From an uncultured Spirochaetales bacterium (GTDB lineage Bacteria; Spirochaetota; Spirochaetia; Treponematales; Treponemataceae), in NCBI GenBank assembly GCA_946061495.1, contig CAMGSV010000001.1, forward strand, positions 1-38,413: a DNA stretch of 38,413 nt. The letters run 5' to 3'. The notes beneath the pieces are model-generated. The model had not been told where the DNA came from. It worked only from the letters and a program-made list of their open reading frames with translations, and ran no database searches. Of this stretch, positions 17,373-25,230 are shown piece by piece (within the stretch, counting starts at the first letter, position 1; each line of letters opens with the position of its first letter). The translations under genes were made by a program, and so were the position numbers.

Positions 17373-17972
17373 ATGCAAGATTGGTTGTATTCAGATATTG
17401 TAAAAGAGCACTTCATGAATCCCAAGAATGTGCTGATGGAGGATGAGTCCCAGTGGCCCTGCGACGGCCGGGGAATTGTCGGAAACATCAAGTGCGGCGA
17501 TCAGATGCTGATTCTGCTGCGTATCAAGGATGATGTCATTGAGGATGTCCGCTGGAAGACCTACGGGTGCGCCAGCGCCATCGCCTCCACCTCAATCCTT
17601 TCTGAGGCCTGCAAGGGCATGAAGATTGAGGAGGCCTACAAGCTGAAGCCCGCCGACATTGTGGCCCGGTTGGGTGGACTGCCCGCCAACAAGATTCACT
17701 GCTCCGTACTGGGAGACAAGGCCCTCCGTGCCGCCATCGACGACTACCTCACCAAGCAGGGCCGTCCTGTGTTTGCCGGGCAGGAGGAGGTGGAGGTAAT
17801 CTGCACCTGCCTCAATGTCACCGACCGAGACTTGGAGGAGGCCTACAAGGCTGGGGACCGCACCTGGGAGCAGCTGCAGTCCCGCACCAAGATTGGTACT
17901 GGCTGCGGTATGTGCAAGGAAAAGGCCATGGAGAAGATGCACGAGTTCGAGCATCTGTATGGAGAAGACTAA
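17373..17972 (+). CDS. nifU: NifU-like Fe-S scaffold with C-terminal BFD-type [2Fe-2S] domain
   Basis: The product is 199 residues. Residues 1 to about 125 are an IscU/NifU N-terminal scaffold with its three cysteines in GNIKCGDQM, TYGCASAIA and KIHCSVLG. Residues about 135-190 form a bacterioferritin-associated-ferredoxin-like domain with CTCLNV and GTGCGMCKEK. The C-terminal NifU domain of nitrogenase-type NifU is absent, a layout common in spirochaetes and clostridia. It assembles Fe-S clusters from NifS sulfur. The long Fe-S-rich gene on the other side of mnmA is a possible client. The ATG follows AAGGAAGG. Confidence 0.93.
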   Translation: MQDWLYSDIVKEHFMNPKNVLMEDESQWPCDGRGIVGNIKCGDQMLILLRIKDDVIEDVRWKTYGCASAIASTSILSEACKGMKIEEAYKLKPADIVARLGGLPANKIHCSVLGDKALRAAIDDYLTKQGRPVFAGQEEVEVICTCLNVTDRDLEEAYKAGDRTWEQLQSRTKIGTGCGMCKEKAMEKMHEFEHLYGED

Positions 17973-18018
17973 ATGAAGACAACCGCTCCCTTTGCCAGGG
18001 GAGCGGCGTCTCTCAGCA

Positions 18019-18078
18019 AAGGTCTGCCAGTGATGGACCGCTCAGCAATGAGCTGTTCATCAGGCAGACTATTTTTTT
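18019..18078 (+). terminator. Terminator of the mnmA-nifS-nifU operon
   Basis: GTCTGCC...TGATG pairs with CATCA...GGCAGAC over a long loop that itself contains CTCA/TGAG, and is followed by TATTTTTTT. A separate GC-rich hairpin (CGCTCCC...GGGAGCG, about 17985-18005) precedes it without a T-run. The T-run abuts the stop of the convergent gene. Confidence 0.65.
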
Positions 18079-18944
18079 TACCACACTTCCAAGGTGTAGT
18101 TGGCGGTGTATTCTTTGCCGTTGATGTCCGCCACGGTCACTGACAAGGTGTTCCGTCCCTTGGTGAGTGTTATTTCTGCCAGGAACTGTTTGTCTGGGGT
18201 GGGGTAGGTTTCCGTGGCGTTGTAGGGTCTCCGTCCTGCCACTGCCAGTCGGCGACCGGAGCGGACAAGACTGTCAAAGGTGATGGTTTCCACCGCTGCA
18301 CCGTTTACTGCCACACTGGTGACATGGGGAAAGAATTCCTGTTCCCGGCCACGGTACAGCTTGTAGGTTCCAGCGGGGAGACTCTTCCGGGTCCGTAGCT
18401 CCAGCGTCTCTCCGTTGCGTCCAATGGCGGTGATTCCGTACAGGGAGATGGGGAGCTCCTGCGGGAGCCGTGGCATCAGCAGCCGGGGGTTGATGGCTGA
18501 GTCCTGCTCCGTGTCGATGATTTGCAGCTCCAGGCTACTTTGGCCAGACTGCCATCCTGAGCCGCCACTGGTTCCCAGCTTTGTTCCCCCGGCAACTTGA
18601 GGAGTGGACTCGTTTACCTCCACCTGGGTCAGGTTCCCGTAGACACTGAGCAGTCCATCCTCATGGGCAATGATGACGGCGTTTCCCAGGGGAGAGTGGA
18701 ACCAGCCCATCTCGCTGTCACTTCCACCCAATACTGCAATGACTGTTCCCGACTCGATGGCAGCGATTTCTGCTGGCTCTGTAAAGACTAGCGAGCTGCT
18801 AAAATTGTGACCACGGAGCTGTCCAAATACGGCGGCAAAGGATTTCTCTGTCACCCCTCCCTGGGGCCACTCAAAGGCCGTTACGGGCAGTAGATGCACC
18901 GCTAATATCAGAAATGTTAGAAAAAGTGACCTGTTTCGTTTCAT
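18078..18944 (-). CDS. Exported M23/LytM-fold protein, catalytically degenerate
   Basis: The product is 288 residues with a clear signal peptide (LFLTFLILAVHLLPVTAFE). Residues about 55-160 follow the LytM (M23) pattern: GNAVIIAHEDGLLSVYGNL for the usual GNYVxIxHxxGYxTxYxHL, and SSLELQIID where active enzymes have HLHFEI. The paired histidines and the aspartate ligand are gone, so it is probably not a peptidase but a peptidoglycan-binding or amidase-activating protein, by analogy with EnvC/NlpD; this is inference. The last about 120 residues form a beta-rich domain. It starts 9 bases after the beta-propeller gene stop, with AAGGAGCG overlapping that stop, so both are one operon. Confidence 0.75.
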   Translation of the reverse strand: MKRNRSLFLTFLILAVHLLPVTAFEWPQGGVTEKSFAAVFGQLRGHNFSSSLVFTEPAEIAAIESGTVIAVLGGSDSEMGWFHSPLGNAVIIAHEDGLLSVYGNLTQVEVNESTPQVAGGTKLGTSGGSGWQSGQSSLELQIIDTEQDSAINPRLLMPRLPQELPISLYGITAIGRNGETLELRTRKSLPAGTYKLYRGREQEFFPHVTSVAVNGAAVETITFDSLVRSGRRLAVAGRRPYNATETYPTPDKQFLAEITLTKGRNTLSVTVADINGKEYTANYTLEVW

Positions 18945-18953
18945 GCTCGCTCC

Positions 18954-20030
18954 TTATTTTATGTCTAGATTGATTTTGGAGATGGAAGAGTCCCTTCCCA
19001 CAAAGAGGTTGCCGTCTTCGATAGTTATGAAGGCGGCGTCAGCCTGGAAGCCAAAGGAACCGATGAAGATTCCTTCGGTCTCCAGCAGGTAGATGTTGTA
19101 GCGGTTCCCATCCTTGGTGAGGACTGCAATCAGCTTGTTGTCGGTGCATTCTTGGATGGAAAGGATTTTTCCCTTCAATGGAATGGTGATGTTGGCAAAG
19201 GTGGTGCAGTCCACAATGCCGATTCCGGTGGCACTGGAATAAAAGACCTTGCGCTCATCCTGACTGAATTGCACCAGTACCGGCTCCCGTAGGTTCCCTT
19301 CCAGATAGGTGTGGAAAACCACCTTATTCACCCCGTTTCGCTGCTGGGTCAGTACAAAGCGCTGCTGGTTGATGCCGGATACACAGGCAAGCTGGCTGGC
19401 GGAGGGAGAAAGTGCGGTGCCCAGGATGATGGGGTAGGTGCTTCCCCCCGGGTCGAAGGTCTGGAGGAGCTCCCCGGAGGTTGAGAAGATGAATACCATG
19501 CCGTCGGCGTATCCCACAGCTGTTCCCGACGGGGTGGAGGAGATGGTGGTGATGGGGGCGGAATGCTCGAACTGCCACAGTCGTCCCTCCCTGCTGTATT
19601 GGGAGATGCCGTATCCGCCTGGAGTCAGCAGGTAGATTCTATCATCGCAGATGTAGGGAAAGCCCGCTCCTTCGATGTAGAAGTCGGGGCTGTCTACCCG
19701 TTCGGAATTCAGCTGGTAGACAGGAATCCTGGTGGAGTCGGGGGCATAGGCGGCTCGATAGGTGGGAGATATGGCTGCCTGGAAGGGAAAGCTTTCCATC
19801 AGGGGAATCGTGCCGTCGGCGGTGAAGTAGCCCATGTTTTGTCCCATACGGAAGGGCAACTGTATTTGGCTTGTGTCAGGCTTTTCCTGGGAAACCTGAA
19901 ATATGGATATTGTCCATTGAGGTGTCAGTTGGAGCTCGTTGCTCAGGGATCTAGCGGCAAAGAAGATGTAAAGTAGTAGGAACGCTACACTTACAATGAT
20001 GATGATATGAAGATTTTTCTTGATTTGCAT
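18954..20030 (-). CDS. Membrane-anchored beta-propeller-like protein of unknown function
   Basis: The product is 358 residues. One N-terminal transmembrane segment (IIIIVSVAFLLLYIFFAA) is followed by a periplasmic beta-rich part with WD/PQQ-like repeats (HSAPITTISSTPSGTAVGYA, FIFSTSGELLQTFDPGG, VQFSQDERKVFYSSATGIGI, DAAFITIEDGNLFVGRDSSI). These look like propeller blades, but I cannot name a family. It precedes the degenerate M23 gene in the same operon, which suggests that the pair work together at the cell envelope. Confidence 0.7.
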   Translation of the reverse strand: MQIKKNLHIIIIVSVAFLLLYIFFAARSLSNELQLTPQWTISIFQVSQEKPDTSQIQLPFRMGQNMGYFTADGTIPLMESFPFQAAISPTYRAAYAPDSTRIPVYQLNSERVDSPDFYIEGAGFPYICDDRIYLLTPGGYGISQYSREGRLWQFEHSAPITTISSTPSGTAVGYADGMVFIFSTSGELLQTFDPGGSTYPIILGTALSPSASQLACVSGINQQRFVLTQQRNGVNKVVFHTYLEGNLREPVLVQFSQDERKVFYSSATGIGIVDCTTFANITIPLKGKILSIQECTDNKLIAVLTKDGNRYNIYLLETEGIFIGSFGFQADAAFITIEDGNLFVGRDSSISKINLDIK

Positions 20031-20046
20031 TTTTTCATGGTATAAT
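20020..20046 (+). promoter_or_regulatory. Possible cytidine deaminase promoter
   Basis: A perfect TATAAT (20041-20046) stands 31 bases before the cdd start. The best -35 match, TTGATT (20020-20025), has only a 15-base spacer, so the -35 assignment is weak. Confidence 0.5.
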
Positions 20047-20077
20047 AATAGTAGAAAATTGTAAAGAGAGGTTTAAG

Positions 20078-20512
20078 ATGGAACAAAAGGCTCTGTCCCT
20101 AGATGAGGGAAAATTCAGACAACTTTATGAGGCAGCCTGTGCTGTTGCAAGGAATTCCTATTCTCCATACTCCCATTTTCCTGTGGGGGCAGCCCTGCTG
20201 ATGGAGGACGGTTCCATAATTACTGGGGCAAACATAGAGAATCGCTCCTTTGGCCTCACCAACTGTGCCGAGCGCAGCGCCATCTTTACCGCCATGTCTG
20301 CCGGACACCGTAGCTTTGTAGCCCTAGTGATTGTGACCCCCGCCAGCGACTATCCCGTGGGACCCTGTGGAGCCTGCCGTCAGGTGCTGACTGAATTCGC
20401 CCCGGCTCAGACACCGGTGTGGTTCGGCCCCAGTTGGGACAGGATGGTGCGGACCACCCTGGGTGAACTGTATCCCTATGACTCGCTGCACGAGTTGGCC
20501 TCATCCTTGTAG
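20078..20512 (+). CDS. cdd: Cytidine deaminase
   Basis: This 144-residue protein converts cytidine or deoxycytidine to uridine or deoxyuridine in pyrimidine salvage. The zinc site is complete: Cys-Ala-Glu in NCAERSAIF and two Cys in GPCGACRQVLTEF, with NSYSPYSHFPVGAALL near the N-terminus. The length is normal for the homotetrameric class. The ATG follows AGAGAGGTTTAAG. A uracil permease lies about 1.4 kb away on the other strand, which fits a salvage theme. Confidence 0.95.
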   Translation: MEQKALSLDEGKFRQLYEAACAVARNSYSPYSHFPVGAALLMEDGSIITGANIENRSFGLTNCAERSAIFTAMSAGHRSFVALVIVTPASDYPVGPCGACRQVLTEFAPAQTPVWFGPSWDRMVRTTLGELYPYDSLHELASSL

Positions 20513-20550
20513 TTTGGAGAAATTGACTTCAATGGAACCCCTTGCAAGCC

Positions 20551-20579
20551 TTGACATAAAACGGCAAACAATGCAAAAT
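20551..20579 (+). promoter_or_regulatory. Promoter of the HTH-EIIA gene
   Basis: Perfect TTGACA (20551-20556), a 17-base spacer, and CAAAAT (20574-20579). The start codon is about 48 bases further on. Confidence 0.55.
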
Positions 20580-20627
20580 AGGGGTAAAGATTGATACGTA
20601 TTACAATTCACAATTGAGGTTAACCAC

Positions 20628-21278
20628 GTGATTGACGATATTCTGACTATAGAAGAGGTTGCGAAGTACCTGCGGGTATCCGAGCGGACAGTGTATGACT
20701 GGGCACAGAAGGGGGAGATTCCTTCTGGAAAAATCGGAACAGTATGGCGCTTCAAGAAGAGCGAGATTGAGAAATGGGTGAACGACCGCCTTTCCTCCAG
20801 CTCCAAGCCCAGCACACCTCCCAGTATTGTCCAGGTTCGGAACATTTTGTCGCCCGACAGAATCGTTTTCCTGAACCACTCGACCAAGCAGGATGCATTG
20901 GTAGCCCTTGCCAACACACTGGGTGGTGCCCCCCAAATAAAGAATAGTCAGGAGCTGGCTACGGAGATTCTCAAGCGGGAAGAGCTGATGTCCACTGCCA
21001 TCGGGCGGGGCATTGCCATTCCCCACGTGCGTCTTGCCTCTGTCACCGACTTGGTGATGGCGGTGGGAATCAGCCGCACGGACATAATCGACTTTCAGGC
21101 AATTGACGACACACCGGTACGCCTGCTGTTTATGATTGCCGCAGCCTATAATCAGCATTCCTACTACCTGCAGACACTGTCCTTCTTTAGCTCACGGTTG
21201 AAGAGCCAGGAACTGCGGGACAACCTGCTGACGGCAGAGACCCCTCTGGATGCCTACAACCTGCTGCTGAGCGAGTGA
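20628..21278 (+). CDS. Excisionase-type HTH fused to PTS EIIA (PtsN-like) domain
   Basis: The product is 216 residues. Residues 5-53 are a MerR/excisionase-type winged helix (LTIEEVAKYLRVSERTVYDW, GTVWRFKKSEIEKW). Residues about 70-215 are an EIIA domain of the nitrogen/fructose class; the phosphorylatable histidine is H133 in GRGIAIPHVRL. The fold therefore predicts a DNA-binding protein whose activity follows PTS phosphorylation. Spirochaetes that lack sugar PTS permeases keep such proteins; that none is in this window is only an observation. The GTG start at 20628 follows GAGG at a short distance. A hairpin terminator closes the gene. Confidence 0.85.
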   Translation: MIDDILTIEEVAKYLRVSERTVYDWAQKGEIPSGKIGTVWRFKKSEIEKWVNDRLSSSSKPSTPPSIVQVRNILSPDRIVFLNHSTKQDALVALANTLGGAPQIKNSQELATEILKREELMSTAIGRGIAIPHVRLASVTDLVMAVGISRTDIIDFQAIDDTPVRLLFMIAAAYNQHSYYLQTLSFFSSRLKSQELRDNLLTAETPLDAYNLLLSE

Positions 21279-21308
21279 CGGAACCATCCGTTCCTAGATT
21301 TTGATGTG

Positions 21309-21359
21309 AGGGGCTGTCTTGGAAGTTTTACAACTTTATCAAAAACAGCCCCTTTTTTT
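21309..21359 (+). terminator. Terminator after the HTH-EIIA gene, also left end of the IS remnant
   Basis: The stem GGGGCTGT (21310-21317) / ACAGCCCC (21345-21352) is followed by seven T. The loop is 27 bases. The arms match the ends of the IS remnant, so the terminator probably derives from the element. Confidence 0.7.
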
Positions 21360-21926
21360 GCTGTATTTTTCTAAATTTTTAGCTGTGTTCTTGTGAAGTT
21401 TTTTCTTTATGGATTCATTGGTCTAACAATCTGCTTGATATCATAACCGATTATCAATAATCCCCATTCAACTCAAACTTTTTCATGCTACGCAGCTGAA
21501 ATCGTCTGAACTTTTGGTTGCTTGAATGTATTGTTCTGAAATCGGGTTTGTGAAATCCTGTCAACTGTATCATAGATACATTTTGTCGGCATTGTCTTGC
21601 CATTTGTCTTGATGAATATATTCCCGTCATATAGCAATATATCAATACTTTTGACAGTATAACTGGATTATAGTGACTTGCTCTGCCTCCTCTTGTATTT
21701 TTTCAAACACTTCCCTGTTTCTTAGTTCATCTACTGTCTTGCTTACTATTCTTACAAAATGAGTTTCGGGCACCAACTCTTCCAAACTCGGTGGCAATAA
21801 CCATTATTCACTTAGAGTTTATAGGTGATTTTTCGCTTACGCCTCTGCTCTGATTTGAAGTTTAGTAGATTTAATTGTCTGTAAATTTTAAAATAATAAG
21901 GGACTGGCTACTTTTGGAACAGCCCC
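21310..21926. mobile_element. Decayed IS1182-like insertion element
   Basis: This 0.6 kb AT-rich island sits between two GC-rich genes. Its right end reads, on the minus strand, GGGGCTGTTCCAAAA. Its left part has GGGGCTGT on the plus strand at 21310 and GGGGCTGTTTTT on the minus strand at 21352. A broken transposase start lies inside. The GGGGCTGT ends are typical of IS1182-like elements. Most of the transposase is deleted. I did not find a target-site duplication. Confidence 0.65.
21454..21800 (-). pseudogene. IS1182-family transposase remnant (N-terminal part, frameshifted)
   Basis: On the minus strand from about 21800 one frame reads LPPSLEELVPETHFVRIVSK, the usual N-terminus of this transposase family, and runs to a stop near 21650. 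The next frame continues with IYCYMTGIYSSRQMARQCRQ and LTGFHKPDFRTIHSS, the conserved DUF772 region. The two pieces are offset by a frameshift, and the catalytic DDE domain is absent, so it is inactive. Confidence 0.7.
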
Positions 21927-21946
21927 TCATTGTTTCTACCTCAATC

Positions 21947-23227
21947 TCACTTCTCGCCGTCCACTGTCTTGGGGAGAATCAGGTTCAAAAGGATTCCCAC
22001 CACCGTGGCCAGGGCAATGCCGCCTAAGGAGAAGGTAAAGTCTTTTCCCACCTGGAACGGCAGGAGGCCACCACCGATCACAATCACCAGAATGACAGAG
22101 GAGATGGTGAGGTTCCGCTTGTCCTTGTAGTCAACGCCGCTTTCCACAATGGTACGCAGACCGCTGGAGGCAATCAGACCGTAGAGGAGCATGGAGATGC
22201 CCCCCATCACCGGTCCGGGAATGGTCTGGATGATGGCACCAAACTTCTGGATGAAGGACAAAACCAGCGCCACCACCGCGGCTCCACCAATAACCCACAC
22301 GCTGTAGACCTTGGTGATAGCCATGACGCCGATGTTCTCGCCATAGGTGGTGTTGGGCGGACCGCCCCAGAGGGCTGCCCAGGCGGAGGCCAAACCGTCT
22401 CCCAGCAGGGTGCGGTGCAGGCCGGGATTCTTGTAGAAGTCCTGTCCCACAACTCGGGAGGTCACCAGTGTGTCGCCCAAGTGCTCGCAGATGGTGGCCA
22501 ATGACACGATGATGAAGGTGACGATGGGAACCAGGCTGAACTTGGGGATGGCGAACTGGGGCAGTCCAAACCAGTTGGCCTGCTGGACAACGGAGAAGTC
22601 AATGAGCTTGTAGGCAGGAAAAATCATTCCCATAATCAGGGTGAACAGGTAGCCGCCCACCAGTCCGATGAGGATGGAGATGGTGTTGAAGAAGCCCTTG
22701 AAGAAGATAGTGGCCACAATGGCGATGGCTAGTGTTACAATGGCGATGGAGAAGTACACCAGAGAGTACTGGTCGCCGTTCATCATGGCGGAGGTCATGG
22801 CAGTGGGGGCCAAGTTCAGACCGATGACGATGATGACAGAGCCAATGACTACTGGCGGCAGCGCCCGGTCCAGCCACTTGGTTCCCGCCAGCTTGACGAT
22901 TCCTGACACCAGGGCATAGAAGATGCCGGCGCAGAAGGCTCCACCTAGGGCGTAGGTCATTCCGTACTCAGCGGAGATGCCAATGAGGGGCGGGATGAAG
23001 GCGAAGGATGAGCCAAGGAAGGCGGGAACCTTTGCCCCGGTAATCAGGATGTACAGCAGTGTTCCCGTTCCCGCCGTAAACAGGGCGGTGGAGGGGCTCA
23101 AGCCCGTCAGCAGGGGAACCAGTACGGTGGCCCCAAACATGGCGAACACGTGCTGGAAGCTCAAGGGAATCCAGCGTGCAAGGGGTGGCCGGTCGGCAGG
23201 CCCCAGAATCTGTTGGTTTTTTGACAT
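21947..23227 (-). CDS. uraA: Uracil permease (UraA/NCS2 family)
   Basis: This 426-residue membrane protein carries uracil in by proton symport. The N-terminus WIPLSFQHVFAMFGATVLVP, the stretch VPAFLGSSFAFIPPL, and the transport motifs SLATICEHLGDTL (with the key Glu) and GGPPNTTYGENIGVMAIT are all present. About fourteen hydrophobic segments are expected. The start is the ATG at 23227, with AAGAGGAG 6 bases upstream; the frame stays open to 23449, but that part is repeat DNA. It fits with the cytidine deaminase nearby in pyrimidine salvage. Confidence 0.95.
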   Translation of the reverse strand: MSKNQQILGPADRPPLARWIPLSFQHVFAMFGATVLVPLLTGLSPSTALFTAGTGTLLYILITGAKVPAFLGSSFAFIPPLIGISAEYGMTYALGGAFCAGIFYALVSGIVKLAGTKWLDRALPPVVIGSVIIVIGLNLAPTAMTSAMMNGDQYSLVYFSIAIVTLAIAIVATIFFKGFFNTISILIGLVGGYLFTLIMGMIFPAYKLIDFSVVQQANWFGLPQFAIPKFSLVPIVTFIIVSLATICEHLGDTLVTSRVVGQDFYKNPGLHRTLLGDGLASAWAALWGGPPNTTYGENIGVMAITKVYSVWVIGGAAVVALVLSFIQKFGAIIQTIPGPVMGGISMLLYGLIASSGLRTIVESGVDYKDKRNLTISSVILVIVIGGGLLPFQVGKDFTFSLGGIALATVVGILLNLILPKTVDGEK

Positions 23228-23302
23228 GGTAGCTCCTCTTGGCGGCTTGAATCTGTCGTGTTTCCGGATAGCCGCACAACAACAATCAACAGAAAGATAC
23301 CA

Positions 23303-23331
23303 TAAAAAGAAAGGACCGTAAAGACGGCCCC
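23303..23331 (-). terminator. Terminator between the sugar ABC operon and uraA
   Basis: On the minus strand the hairpin GGCCGT-CTTT-ACGGTCC is followed by TTTCTTTTT. It lies about 130 bases after the permease stop and about 80 before the uraA start. It most likely ends the ABC operon; it could also attenuate uraA. Confidence 0.65.
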
Positions 23332-23358
23332 ATCTTTTGAAAAAATATTGGCAATGGC

Positions 23359-23466
23359 GTTTCGGAAACAAAGCTCCCTCAGCACGCCGCAGGCGTGCGA
23401 CTGGTTCCCGCCTTAGCGACGGAGTTTCGGAACGAAACTCCCTCAGCACGCCGCAGGCGTGCGACT
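23359..23466. repeat. Tandem palindromic repeat, two copies
   Basis: A 29-base block (CTCCCTCAGCACGCC...GACT) is identical at 23374-23402 and 23438-23466, 64 bases apart. A GTTTCGGAA-rich stretch precedes each copy. The block contains the palindrome GCACGCC-GCA-GGCGTGC, and the second copy also has GGAGTTTCG-GAA-CGAAACTCC before it. The second copy runs two bases into the stop codon of the permease gene. It looks like a dispersed REP-like element. Confidence 0.75.
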
Positions 23467-24319
23467 ATCCCTTCACTGCACCGGAAAGCACACCCCGGAT
23501 GATGTATTTCTGGCAGGAAAGGTAGAAAATCACCACCGGCAGCATGGCCAGCACCAGCATGGCCATCATGGCGCCCATGTCCACCGCACCGTAACCACCC
23601 CGCAGGTACTGGATGGCGATGGGAATGGTCTTGTAGTCTGTTCCGATGGTGAGGTAGGGCAAAAGGTAGTCGTTCCACACCCACATGATTTCCAGTATGG
23701 CGATGGTGATGCCGGTGCTTTTCAGCATGGGGACAATCACGTGAAAGAAGATTTGCGGCGGGGTGGCGCCGTCAATCATGGCGGCCTCCTCCATGGACAG
23801 GGGGATGGACTTGATGAAGCCGGAGAACATGAAGGTGGACATGCCGCAGCCAAAGCCGATATAGATCAGGATGATGCCGAAGGGATTGTCCAGATGCAGC
23901 AGGTTGGCCATCTTGCTCATGGTGAACATCACCATCTGGAAGGGCACAATCATGGAGAACACCAGGCTGTAGTACACGCCGCTGGTGAACTTGTTCTTCA
24001 CCCGGGTGATGAACCAGGCCAGCATGCTGCTCACCAGGAGGATGCCCGCCACGGAGGCCACGGTAATCCACAGGGAGTAGCCGAAGGCCTTGAAGAACTT
24101 AATCTTGGTGATGCCGGTGACGTAGTTTGCCAGCCCCACAAAGGTGGAGTTGTCGGGATTGGTGGAGGGCAGCCGGAAGGGCTCCGTGGAGATGAACAGC
24201 CGTCCCTTGAAGGAGTTCATCAGCACCACCACAATGGGAAGCAGCACATAGATGGCCGCCAGCACCAAAAAGGCGAAGATAAACCACTTGGCGTTCTTGT
24301 TCTTCTGAATCATGCTCAT
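23465..24319 (-). CDS. Sugar ABC transporter permease, MalG type (CUT1)
   Basis: This 284-residue inner-membrane protein has six hydrophobic segments. The EAA loop that contacts the ATPase is visible: MEEAAMIDGATPPQIFFHVIVP. It is the third gene of a binding protein-permease-permease operon; its ATG overlaps the stop of the MalF-type gene (ATGA). No ATPase gene is in the cluster, so a shared MsmX/UgpC-type ATPase elsewhere is likely. The substrate is unknown. The C-terminus ends SGAVKG as in the CUT1 family. Confidence 0.92.
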   Translation of the reverse strand: MSMIQKNKNAKWFIFAFLVLAAIYVLLPIVVVLMNSFKGRLFISTEPFRLPSTNPDNSTFVGLANYVTGITKIKFFKAFGYSLWITVASVAGILLVSSMLAWFITRVKNKFTSGVYYSLVFSMIVPFQMVMFTMSKMANLLHLDNPFGIILIYIGFGCGMSTFMFSGFIKSIPLSMEEAAMIDGATPPQIFFHVIVPMLKSTGITIAILEIMWVWNDYLLPYLTIGTDYKTIPIAIQYLRGGYGAVDMGAMMAMLVLAMLPVVIFYLSCQKYIIRGVLSGAVKG

Positions 24320-25167
24320 TGCTCAACCTCCTTGCTCCGGGTGATTCTCAGCTGCAGCAGGGCGATGGTGGCTACGATGATGGTGAACACCACCGCCTTG
24401 GCCTGGCCAACCCCCTCGAATCCTGTGCGGCCATAGAAGGTGTTGTAGATGTTCAGGGCCAAAAGCTCCGTCTGCTTGCCCGGCTCCCCAGCGGTGAGGG
24501 CTAGGTTCTGGTCAAAGAGCTTGAAGCCGTTGGTCATGGTCATGAAAAGACAGATGGTGATGGAGGGCATGACGCTGGGGATGATGATCTTGGTGAGGGT
24601 GGTCCACCAGCCGGCACCGTCAATGGCGGCGGCCTCCAGCATGTCTCCAGGAATGTTCTGGATGGCGGCGATGTAGATGACCATCATGTAGCCCACGTTC
24701 TGCCAGTTCATCAGCACCACCAGTCCCCAGAAGCCGTACTTCGGGTCGCTGACGATGGTGACGCCGTACTTGTACAGCACGCCGTTGATGATCACCTGCC
24801 AGATCCATCCCAGCACGATGCCGCCGATGAGGTTGGGCATGAAGAAGATGGTGCGGAACAGGTTTGTCCCCGGCACCCCCTTGGTGAGAATCAGGGCAAG
24901 CCCAAAGGCAAAGAGGTTGATGGACACCACGGAGACGATGGTAAACTTCACCGTCAGCCACAGGGCCGAGTTGAAGTAGTTGTCTATGGTGAAGGCCTTG
25001 ATGTAGTTGTCCAGACCTACCCACTGGGCGTTGGTGACATTGGTGAATTCACAGAAGGACAGGTAGATTCCCATGAACAGGGGAATCAGGAACGCAATCA
25101 GGAAGCACACGATGCCCGGCAGGGCAAAGAGGGGAAAATATTTTCCCAAGGACCTTTCCATAACCAT
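24316..25167 (-). CDS. Sugar ABC transporter permease, MalF type (CUT1)
   Basis: The product is 283 residues with six membrane segments. It starts MVMERSLGKYFPLFALPGIV and carries the EAA loop MLEAAAIDGAGWWTTLTKII. The ATG at 25167 is chosen because AAGGAG lies 7 bases upstream; a longer frame to 25200 begins in the intergenic hairpin. It pairs with the MalG-type permease to form the channel for the sugar delivered by the binding protein encoded upstream. Confidence 0.92.
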   Translation of the reverse strand: MVMERSLGKYFPLFALPGIVCFLIAFLIPLFMGIYLSFCEFTNVTNAQWVGLDNYIKAFTIDNYFNSALWLTVKFTIVSVVSINLFAFGLALILTKGVPGTNLFRTIFFMPNLIGGIVLGWIWQVIINGVLYKYGVTIVSDPKYGFWGLVVLMNWQNVGYMMVIYIAAIQNIPGDMLEAAAIDGAGWWTTLTKIIIPSVMPSITICLFMTMTNGFKLFDQNLALTAGEPGKQTELLALNIYNTFYGRTGFEGVGQAKAVVFTIIVATIALLQLRITRSKEVEQ

Positions 25168-25181
25168 ACTGAATCTCCTTG

Positions 25182-25212
25182 AAAAAAGGGGGCCTCCCAA
25201 TTGACAGCCCCC
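25182..25212 (-). terminator. Intra-operon hairpin terminator between binding protein and permeases
   Basis: On the minus strand the stem GGGGGC / GCCCCC, with a 13-base loop, is followed by TTTTTT. It lies 18 bases after the binding-protein stop and only 15 before the MalF-type start. Partial termination here would give more binding protein than permease, a common arrangement. Confidence 0.8.
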
Positions 25213-25230
25213 TCAAGCTAATGCAACCGC

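Noticed and set aside
23228..23449. Longer uraA start
   Set aside because: The extra residues are encoded by repeat and terminator DNA, and the ATG at 23227 has AAGAGGAG in place.
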